Below the pieces are notes generated by a model that was not told the DNA's origin, searched no databases, and was given only the letters and a program-made list of their open reading frames with translations. Shown piece after piece: positions 16,392 through 22,274 of a stretch of DNA of 23,909 nucleotides (its first letter is position 1; every line of letters begins with the position of its first letter). The DNA lies in contig JAHZDG010000001.1 in assembly GCA_019422485.1 (NCBI GenBank), forward strand, positions 114,699-138,607, read 5' to 3'. This DNA comes from Alistipes sp. GTDB lineage: Bacteria; Bacteroidota; Bacteroidia; Bacteroidales; Rikenellaceae. The position numbers and the translations under genes were made by a program.

Positions 16392-17864
16392 ATGTCGCTG
16401 TTGAAAGATAAAGTTCAGAGTGAGGGTCTCACCTTCGATGATGTATTGTTGATTCCTGCTTATTCGGAGGTTCTGCCCCGCGAAGTGTGCATTCATTCGC
16501 GTTTTTCACGCAATGTACCGATTAATACGCCTATCGTATCGGCGGCTATGGATACCGTCACCGAAGCCGATTTAGCCATTGCCATCGCTCGGGAAGGAGG
16601 TATCGGGGTCATTCACAAGAACATGAGCATCGCCGAACAGGCCGCTCAGGTACGCAAAGTGAAACGGGCCGAAAACGGAATGATCTATGATCCGATCACC
16701 ATCGGTCCCGACAACACCGTGGGTGACGCCCTGCAACTGATGCATGACAACCGTATCGGCGGGATTCCGGTCGTTACGGCTGACAACAAACTGATCGGGA
16801 TCGTCACCAACCGTGACCTGCGTTTCCAAGGCAACATGTCTCGCCCGATCTCTGAAGTGATGACCAAAGATCGTCTCATCACCACCCACAACCCCGATCT
16901 GCAAACCGCTTCTGACATTCTGCGTCAGAACAAAATCGAGAAATTGCCGGTAGTGGACGAAAACGGCTACCTGATCGGGTTGTTGACTTATAAGGATATC
17001 ACCAAAGTACAGGCTAACCCCAATGCCAGCAAAGACGCCAAAGGTCGTCTGCGGGTCGCTGCCGGGGTCGGCGTTACGTACAACACCCTGGAACGAGTTG
17101 CTGCACTGTATGAAGCTCAGGTTGACGCCATCGTCATCGACACGGCTCACGGTCACTCGGCCGGCGTAATCAAGATGCTCCAGGAAGTGAAAAAACTCTA
17201 CCCCACGCTGGATGTTGTCGTAGGCAATGTGGCTACCGGTGAAGCCGCCCGCATGCTGGTTGAAGCCGGCGCTGACGGGGTGAAAGTAGGGATCGGTCCG
17301 GGTTCGATCTGCACTACCCGTATCATCGCCGGGGTCGGTGTACCTCAGCTTTCTGCCATCTATGATGTTGCACAGGCACTTAAAGACACCGATGTTCCGG
17401 TCATCGCCGACGGGGGTCTGCGTTATTCGGGCGACATCGTCAAGGCTTTGGCCGCCGGTGCCGACTCGGTTATGGCAGGATCGCTGTTTGCCGGGGTGGA
17501 AGAATCTCCCGGAGAAACGATCATCTACAACGGCCGTAAATTCAAATCCTATCGGGGTATGGGTTCGCTCGAAGCGATGCAGCACGGTTCCAAAGACCGT
17601 TACTTCCAGGATATGGAAGACGATGTCAAGAAATTGGTTCCGGAAGGCATTGCCGCCCGTGTTCCTTACAAAGGCACCCTGTCTGAAGTGATCTATCAGA
17701 TGATCGGCGGTCTGCGTGCCGGTATGGGATACTGCGGGGCCAAAGACATTGCCACCCTGAAAAATGCCAAATTCATTCGCATCACCAATTCGGGGATGCA
17801 GGAAAGCCATCCGCATGACGTTTCCATCACCCGGGAAGCACCCAACTACAGTCGGGGCGAATAA
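16392..17864 (+). CDS. guaB: Inosine-5'-monophosphate dehydrogenase
   Basis: A 490-residue IMPDH that oxidises IMP to XMP with NAD+, the first committed step to GMP. The TIM barrel is interrupted by two CBS domains (about 95-205; GIPVVTADNKLIGIVTNRDLRF and KLPVVDENGYLIGLLTYKDI). The catalytic loop GIGPGSICTTRI has Cys307. IADGGLRYSGDIVKALAAGADSVMAGSLFAG and YRGMGSLEAM follow, as does the mobile flap with GIAARVPYKG, whose Arg acts as the general base. The length equals that of typical bacterial enzymes. It is followed at once by its own terminator. Confidence 0.98.
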   Translation: MSLLKDKVQSEGLTFDDVLLIPAYSEVLPREVCIHSRFSRNVPINTPIVSAAMDTVTEADLAIAIAREGGIGVIHKNMSIAEQAAQVRKVKRAENGMIYDPITIGPDNTVGDALQLMHDNRIGGIPVVTADNKLIGIVTNRDLRFQGNMSRPISEVMTKDRLITTHNPDLQTASDILRQNKIEKLPVVDENGYLIGLLTYKDITKVQANPNASKDAKGRLRVAAGVGVTYNTLERVAALYEAQVDAIVIDTAHGHSAGVIKMLQEVKKLYPTLDVVVGNVATGEAARMLVEAGADGVKVGIGPGSICTTRIIAGVGVPQLSAIYDVAQALKDTDVPVIADGGLRYSGDIVKALAAGADSVMAGSLFAGVEESPGETIIYNGRKFKSYRGMGSLEAMQHGSKDRYFQDMEDDVKKLVPEGIAARVPYKGTLSEVIYQMIGGLRAGMGYCGAKDIATLKNAKFIRITNSGMQESHPHDVSITREAPNYSRGE

Positions 17865-17883
17865 TCCTGCACCATGCATCATA

Positions 17884-17920
17884 AACAAGGCGGACAATTG
17901 GTTTGTCCGCCTTGTTTTTT
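17884..17920 (+). terminator. Intrinsic terminator of guaB
   Basis: A 14-bp perfect stem (AACAAGGCGGACAA at 17884-17897 with its complement at 17903-17916), a 5-base loop and a T tract running to 17920. It starts 20 bases after the stop. Confidence 0.92.
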
Positions 17921-17975
17921 GTTTCCCGCCTCTGCGATTCTTACCTTAAAAACAGGTGCTGACAATCCGAAAAAA

Positions 17976-18005
17976 TTGCGCGACCCGCATTTTTTCGTAT
18001 CTTAG
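17976..18005 (+). promoter_or_regulatory. Promoter of the thioesterase gene
   Basis: TTG (17976-17978), 19 bases, then TATCTTAG (17998-18005): the best-spaced Bacteroidota-type promoter in the window, one mismatch in the -7 box. Transcription would start near 18012. This rules out the upstream ATG at 18006 and favours ATG 18030. Confidence 0.65.
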
Positions 18006-18029
18006 ATGCAACTAAACAGGCTTTATATC

Positions 18030-18437
18030 ATGATTACACGCGACATTCCGCTTCGGGTCCGCTATTACGAGACCGACCAAATGGGCATCGTCCACCACTC
18101 CAATTATATCCGCTACTACGAAACCGTCCGCACCGAAATGTTGCGGGAATTCGGCACCACTTATCGTGAAATGGAGGAACATGGGGTCATGTTGCCGGTT
18201 CTCGATGTGCAAAGTCATTATATCTCGCCGGCTTATGACGACGATTTGCTGACCATCCGGGTTACCCTCCGGGAGATGCCCAAGGCCCGCATGCGGTTCG
18301 ATTACGAGATCTACCGGGAGGGCGATCAATTAATCAATACCGGCAGTGTTACCCTCGGCTTCATGAACAGCATCACCCGTCGGGCCTGCCGCGTTCCGGC
18401 CTATTTTGTCAAACTGCTGGAACCCTATTTTCAATAA
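18030..18437 (+). CDS. Acyl-CoA thioesterase, YbgC/4HBT hot-dog family
   Basis: A 135-residue hot-dog-fold thioesterase. The segment VRYYETDQMGIVHHSNYIRYYETVRTEML holds the family's Tyr/Asp-x-x-Gly-x-x-His active-site pattern (YETDQMGIVHHSNY), the Asp or nearby His being catalytic in 4-hydroxybenzoyl-CoA thioesterase relatives. Members hydrolyse short or medium acyl-CoAs, and YbgC associates with the Tol-Pal region in enterobacteria; no tol genes are visible here. The longer frame from 18006 (MQLNRLYIM) was rejected because its start lies upstream of the predicted transcription start. The gene is monocistronic and convergent with ispF. Confidence 0.87.
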   Translation: MITRDIPLRVRYYETDQMGIVHHSNYIRYYETVRTEMLREFGTTYREMEEHGVMLPVLDVQSHYISPAYDDDLLTIRVTLREMPKARMRFDYEIYREGDQLINTGSVTLGFMNSITRRACRVPAYFVKLLEPYFQ

Positions 18438-18544
18438 ACGGCCCTCAGCCTTCCGCTCTGAAGCGAAAAACGGCTTTCACCTGCTTCGCTTTTCATAAGA
18501 GGCTGACGATCATTCCGGACAACATTCAGAAATCACCTAATAAC

Positions 18545-18570
18545 AAAGGGCCCGCTGCAGCGGGCCCTTT
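18545..18570. terminator. Bidirectional terminator between the thioesterase gene and ispF
   Basis: A perfect 26-base palindrome with arms AAAGGGCCCGCTG and complement, able to form an 11-bp GC-rich stem with a TGCA loop. It is followed by TTTTC on the plus strand (the last T at 18571) and by TTTGTTATT on the minus strand. The genes on both sides converge on it. Confidence 0.85.
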
Positions 18571-18636
18571 TCGTGTATAACCATTTTTGAAAATGACCCG
18601 GGTTTCGGTGGAACGAAACCGGATCACCACAAAAGA

Positions 18637-19119
18637 CTATGATTGATAAATCAGCACAACGGCATGGGATTCCACGCCTTCCTGCCGTCCGACAAAACCT
18701 AACTTTTCGGTGGTGGTCGCCTTGACCGATACCTGTGCCGGGGTCACCCCCATCACCTCCGCCAACGTTTCACGCATACGGTCGATATAAGGTCTGACTT
18801 TAGGCCGCTGCAAACACAGGGTACAATCCACATTTCCGATCCGGTAGCCTTCTCGAGCCAGCAACTCTACGGTCCGACGCAACAACTTTTTGCTGTCAAT
18901 TCCCTTATATTCATCCGACGTATCGGGGAAATGCAATCCGATATCCCCCAGCGCCGCTGCGCCCAACAAAGCATCGCACAGCGCATGAATCACCACGTCA
19001 CCATCCGAATGCGCCACACAACCCAATTCGTGTTCGATCCGTACACCCCCCAACCATAACGGCAATCCGGGCGCCAAGGCATGCACATCGTATCCGTGAC
19101 CTATTCTGAAAGTTTCCAT
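18637..19119 (-). CDS. ispF: 2-C-methyl-D-erythritol 2,4-cyclodiphosphate synthase
   Basis: A 160-residue IspF, normal length, forming the cyclodiphosphate in the MEP isoprenoid pathway as a zinc-dependent trimer. METFRIGHGYDVHAL provides the metal ligands Asp11 and His13; SDGDVVIHALCDALLGAAALGDIGLHFPDT holds the third metal His and the substrate loops; VKATTTEKLGFVGRQEG is the C-terminal CDP-binding signature. The open frame continues 50 codons upstream, but that extension runs through the promoter region and has no resemblance to IspF, so ATG 19119 is preferred. It is divergent from pepD; no other MEP pathway gene is in the window. Confidence 0.96.
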   Translation of the reverse strand: METFRIGHGYDVHALAPGLPLWLGGVRIEHELGCVAHSDGDVVIHALCDALLGAAALGDIGLHFPDTSDEYKGIDSKKLLRRTVELLAREGYRIGNVDCTLCLQRPKVRPYIDRMRETLAEVMGVTPAQVSVKATTTEKLGFVGRQEGVESHAVVLIYQS

Positions 19120-19144
19120 ACGTTCTTGAGTAAATTTATTCAGA

Positions 19145-19152
19145 TAAAGATA
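19145..19152 (-). promoter_or_regulatory. Possible promoter -7 box of ispF
   Basis: On the minus strand TATCTTTA, one base off TANNTTTG, 25 bases before the ispF ATG. The -33 region has no good TTG. Confidence 0.4.
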
Positions 19153-19246
19153 GGGAGTTTTCGCGGGAACGCCATAACAGAAGCCGATTTTAGTTCCCGT
19201 CTTCAGATTTTCCGGTTGAAACGCTGGGGAACCCCTCAAAAAAACG

Positions 19247-19254
19247 TATCTTTC
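19247..19254 (+). promoter_or_regulatory. Possible promoter -7 box of pepD
   Basis: TATCTTTC, one base off TANNTTTG, ending 21 bases before the pepD ATG. A CTG at 19224-19226 lies 20 bases upstream as a weak -33 element. Confidence 0.45.
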
Positions 19255-19275
19255 GGAGATTAAAAACACACATTT

Positions 19276-20733
19276 ATGGCTTCGACCCTCACCGATTTAA
19301 CCCCTTCCGCCATTTGGCGCTTTTTCGACGAAATCACCCGCATTCCCCGCCCCTCCAAAAAAGAGGAGAAAATCATCGCTTACCTGATTGATTTTGCACA
19401 GAGGCATGCTCTCTCCTATCGTCAGGACTCGACCGGCAACGTGGTCATCCTGAAGGAAGCTACTCCGGGCATGGAAAATCGTCCGAAAGTGGTTCTTCAG
19501 AGCCACATGGACATGGTAACCGAAAAGAACAGCGACGTACAGTTTGATTTCGAACGGGATGCGATCCGCACCCGCATCGAAGAGGGATGGGTCAAAGCCG
19601 AAGGGACCACCCTGGGTGCCGACTGCGGCATCGGGATGGCGGCAGCTTTGGCCATTCTGGACGCGGAGGACCTGGCTCACGGGCCTTTGGAATGTCTTTT
19701 CACGGTCGACGAAGAGACCGGACTGACCGGGGCTTTCGGGCTGGGAGACGACATGCTGACAGGACAATACCTGATCAATCTCGATTCCGAAGACGAAGGC
19801 GAATTGTTCATCGGCTGTGCCGGTGGAGTGGACACTCTGGGAACATTCACCTATACCCAGGAAGCCGTTCCGGCCGGTTATAGCTTTTTCCGGATCGACC
19901 TGCAAGGCCTGTCTGGCGGACACTCCGGAGACGACATCAACAAAGGACGTGGCAACTCCAACAAGCTGCTCAACCGTTTTCTCCGAAATGCCACCCGATC
20001 CTTCTTGCTGAGACTGAGTTATTTCGACGGCGGCAATCTGCGCAACGCCATCCCGCGGGAAGCCTATGCTGTTTTTGGCGTTCCGACCGCTTCGGTTACC
20101 GACATGAAAGCCTATTTCGAACGTTACCTGGCTGAAATTCGTGCCGAATTCCATATCACTGAACCGGGATTAACCGCCTCACTGAACGAAACATCAACCC
20201 CGGATTCGGTCATTGATCTGCCGACTCAAAACGCACTGCTCAACACGCTGTGCGCCCTGCCCAACGGCGTATTGGCCATGAGTCAGAGCATCGAGAACTT
20301 TGTCGAAACATCGACCAACCTCGCTTCGGTCAAATTTACAGATGCCCAACACATCACCGTAACGACGTCACAGCGCTCTTCGGTCGAAAGCGCCAAAGAA
20401 GAGGCAGCCGCCAGCATCGAAGCCGTTTTCGAACTGGCCGGGGCACAAGTGCTGCATTCGGACGGCTATCCGGGTTGGACCCCCAATCCCGAATCCCATC
20501 TGCTGGCCGTCACCTGTGCCTCTTATGAACGACTTTTCGGAGTTGCTCCTCAGGTCAAAGCCATTCATGCCGGACTGGAATGCGGCCTGTTTCTGGAAAA
20601 ATTCCCGGCTTTGGAGATGGTCTCGTTCGGTCCCACGTTGCGCGGCGTACACTCCCCGGACGAAAGACTCGAAATTGCATCGGTCGATAAATTCTGGAAG
20701 CTGCTCGTCGACGTACTGGCCACGTTACAATAA
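19276..20733 (+). CDS. pepD: Aminoacyl-histidine dipeptidase (Xaa-His dipeptidase, PepD), M20/M28-like
   Basis: A 485-residue cytosolic metallo-dipeptidase that hydrolyses carnosine-like and other dipeptides. The two-metal site is visible: SHMDMV (His and Asp), the bridging Asp in GADCGIGMAAAL, the catalytic Glu and adjacent metal Glu in TVDEETGLTGAFGL, and NLDSEDEGELFIGCAGG. The lid/dimerisation insert (about 200-380) has LQGLSGGHSGDDINKGRGN, and the final metal His is probably in LRGVHSPDERL. Length matches E. coli PepD (485). It is monocistronic with its own terminator and fits peptide catabolism together with the S46 peptidase. Confidence 0.95.
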   Translation: MASTLTDLTPSAIWRFFDEITRIPRPSKKEEKIIAYLIDFAQRHALSYRQDSTGNVVILKEATPGMENRPKVVLQSHMDMVTEKNSDVQFDFERDAIRTRIEEGWVKAEGTTLGADCGIGMAAALAILDAEDLAHGPLECLFTVDEETGLTGAFGLGDDMLTGQYLINLDSEDEGELFIGCAGGVDTLGTFTYTQEAVPAGYSFFRIDLQGLSGGHSGDDINKGRGNSNKLLNRFLRNATRSFLLRLSYFDGGNLRNAIPREAYAVFGVPTASVTDMKAYFERYLAEIRAEFHITEPGLTASLNETSTPDSVIDLPTQNALLNTLCALPNGVLAMSQSIENFVETSTNLASVKFTDAQHITVTTSQRSSVESAKEEAAASIEAVFELAGAQVLHSDGYPGWTPNPESHLLAVTCASYERLFGVAPQVKAIHAGLECGLFLEKFPALEMVSFGPTLRGVHSPDERLEIASVDKFWKLLVDVLATLQ

Positions 20734-20756
20734 GACGCTACTTTCCCCTTTCATAC

Positions 20757-20790
20757 CCCCGGAGGCTACATTCCTCCGGGGTTTCTTTTT
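20757..20790 (+). terminator. Intrinsic terminator of pepD
   Basis: A 9-bp stem CCCCGGAGG (20757-20765) with CCTCCGGGG (20773-20781), a 7-base loop, then TTTCTTTTT. It starts 23 bases after the stop. Confidence 0.85.
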
Positions 20791-20858
20791 CTGGAGAAGA
20801 GAAGTATCTCTCTCCATGTTACGGTTTCTCTATCTACAAAAAATCTGAAATTTTCCTT

Positions 20859-20876
20859 ATTCGTATTTTTACGAAT
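20859..20876. promoter_or_regulatory. Putative ArsR operator 1
   Basis: A perfect 7-4-7 inverted repeat, ATTCGTA-TTTT-TACGAAT. It covers the expected -33 region of the arsR promoter, which fits repression by occlusion. Confidence 0.7.
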
Positions 20877-20883
20877 CAAATAA

Positions 20884-20899
20884 TTCGTATATTTGCGAA
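20884..20899. promoter_or_regulatory. Putative ArsR operator 2 enclosing the arsR -7 box
   Basis: TTCGTA-TATT-TGCGAA, the same 6-4-6 design with one mismatch. The -7 box TATATTTG (20888-20895) lies inside it. Its centre is 24 bases from that of operator 1, just over two helical turns, so both could be bound on nearly the same face of the DNA. Confidence 0.7.
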
Positions 20900-20916
20900 C
20901 AAACTTCAGGCACGCC

Positions 20917-21243
20917 ATGTCAAACCCTATCCCCACCCCCGAACAGGAACAAATCGCCCGTTTTGCCAAAGCGCTGGGTCATCCGATCCGCATTGCCATT
21001 TTACAAATGCTGGCACGCCAAACCTGTTGCTATCACGGCGACATGTCGGAAGTCTTGCCCATTGCCAAAAGCACCCTGTCGCAACACCTCAACGAACTGA
21101 AAGAGGCAGGGCTCATTCAGGGAGAGATTAATCCCCCGGCCGTCAAATACTGCATTCACCCGCAGAACTGGCAGCGGGTCCAAAAGATGCTGGGCGGCCT
21201 GATCGACGAAATCACCGAATTTCACCCAACCTGTTCGAAATAA
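20917..21243 (+). CDS. arsR: ArsR/SmtB-family transcriptional repressor
   Basis: A 108-residue winged-helix repressor. AKALGHPIRIAILQML (17-32) is the N-terminal dimer/helix region, and IAKSTLSQHLNELKEAGLIQGE (49-70) is the recognition helix and wing. The E. coli metalloid motif CVCDLC is not present; instead there is a Cys37-Cys38 pair in RQTCCYHGDM, plus Cys79 and Cys106 near the C-terminus, which could form a three-thiolate As(III) site. That reading is inference, but the neighbour arsM supports arsenite as inducer. ATG 20917 was chosen over an upstream start at 20893 inside the promoter. Two operator copies precede the gene, so autorepression is likely. The stop codon is part of a terminator hairpin. 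Confidence 0.9.
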   Translation: MSNPIPTPEQEQIARFAKALGHPIRIAILQMLARQTCCYHGDMSEVLPIAKSTLSQHLNELKEAGLIQGEINPPAVKYCIHPQNWQRVQKMLGGLIDEITEFHPTCSK

Positions 21244-21255
21244 CAGGCTTTTTTT
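21230..21255 (+). terminator. Probable terminator overlapping the arsR stop codon
   Basis: CCTGTT (21230-21235) pairs with AACAGG (21242-21247) around a CGAAAT loop, followed by C and seven T. The arsR stop TAA (21241-21243) lies within the loop edge and 3' arm, so ribosomes finishing arsR would cover the hairpin. Confidence 0.6.
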
Positions 21256-21265
21256 GCTTATATTA

Positions 21266-21281
21266 TTCGTAAAATAACGAA
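21266..21281. promoter_or_regulatory. Putative ArsR operator 3, upstream of arsM
   Basis: TTCGTA-AAAT-AACGAA, the same 6-4-6 inverted repeat with one mismatch, ending 15 bases before the arsM ATG. A TTTG at 21253-21256 could be a -33 element, but the matching -7 place (TAACGAAC) is poor. Confidence 0.65.
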
Positions 21282-21296
21282 CAATTCTAAACAAAA

Positions 21297-22100
21297 ATGA
21301 AAGAGATGAACGAACAGCAGCTCAAAGAGATGGTTAAGCAGAAATACAACGATCTGGCCCTGGCTGGCCGGGAATCGGAAGGCGGTTGCTGCTGCCGGAA
21401 GAAACAGGTCTATACCATCATGAGCGACAGTTACAAACAGATGCCAGGTTATCACCCCGACGCCGATCTGGGTTTAGGTTGCGGTCTGCCCACGGCGTTT
21501 GCCCAGATTCGTCCCGGCGATACCGTGATTGATTTAGGGAGCGGAGCCGGCAATGACTGTTTTGTCGCCCGAGCCGAAACCGGTCCGAAAGGGAAAGTGA
21601 TCGGTGTTGACTTTTCGCCCGCCATGATTGCCAAAGCCGTCACCAATGCGCAGAATCGGGGACTGACCAACGTAGAATTCGTCCAAAGCGACATCGAACA
21701 CACCACCCTGCCCGACCAAACGGCCGATGTCATCATCAGCAACTGTGTATTGAACCTGGTCCCCAATAAAAAGGCCGTTTTCGCCGAAATATATCGCTTG
21801 CTCAAACCGGGCGGACATTTCAGTATTTCGGACATCGTCTTGACGGGAGAACTGCCCACCCGATTGAAATCGGCTGCAGAGATGTATGCCGGCTGCGTAG
21901 CCAGTGCGATCAACAAGGAAGAATACCTGAACTACATTCGTCAGGCCGGGTTTACAGAGCTGACGATCCAACGCGAAAAACCGATCATTGTGCCCGAAGA
22001 GATCCTCTCGCAACACCTCACACCCGAAGAGTGTGCCGACTATCAAACCCGGCCGACCGTGATATTCAGTCTGAGCGTATACGGTCAACGCCCGCTGTAA
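21297..22100 (+). CDS. arsM: Arsenite S-adenosylmethionine methyltransferase
   Basis: A 267-residue ArsM-type enzyme that methylates As(III) with SAM and thiols to methylarsenicals, some volatile. The SAM motif is VIDLGSGAGNDCFVA, followed by VIGVDFSPAMI and DVIISNCVLNLVPNKKAVF. The three cysteines needed for arsenite binding and methylation appear as Cys62 (LGLGCGLPTAF), Cys150 (SNCVLNL) and Cys200 (AGCVASA). The spacing of 50 between the last two equals that of characterised algal ArsM (Cys174/Cys224). An extra Cys31-33 triplet lies near the N-terminus. It lies 53 bases after arsR, behind a terminator and operator 3. ATG 21306 is an alternative start. No arsB, acr3, arsC or arsA gene is in view. 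Confidence 0.93.
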   Translation: MKEMNEQQLKEMVKQKYNDLALAGRESEGGCCCRKKQVYTIMSDSYKQMPGYHPDADLGLGCGLPTAFAQIRPGDTVIDLGSGAGNDCFVARAETGPKGKVIGVDFSPAMIAKAVTNAQNRGLTNVEFVQSDIEHTTLPDQTADVIISNCVLNLVPNKKAVFAEIYRLLKPGGHFSISDIVLTGELPTRLKSAAEMYAGCVASAINKEEYLNYIRQAGFTELTIQREKPIIVPEEILSQHLTPEECADYQTRPTVIFSLSVYGQRPL

Positions 22101-22200
22101 AGTATTTTATAGACAAAGAATCATCCATTGGAAGGTCGGAGGTGGATTTTCCTCAAAATCGACAACCTCCCTCCTCAAATATCAATACACCGCCGTTCAA

Positions 22201-22234
22201 CAAATCGGCCGGACCTATGGGTCCGGCCGATTTG
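22201..22234. terminator. Bidirectional terminator between arsM and the LysM gene
   Basis: A perfect 15-bp stem, left arm CAAATCGGCCGGACC, around a TATG loop. Both exits are moderately T-rich (the right arm ends ATTTG and TTCTA follows; TTGAAC follows on minus). The genes on the two sides converge, so it probably serves both. Confidence 0.8.
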
Positions 22235-22274
22235 TTCTATCTACGTCCAGTGAGAGCAGCCCTCCCCCAACGGA

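Noticed and set aside
19120..19269. 50-codon N-terminal extension of IspF
   Set aside because: IspF proteins begin at about METFRIGHGYDVH; the extension covers the divergent promoter region and has no start supported by leader sequence.
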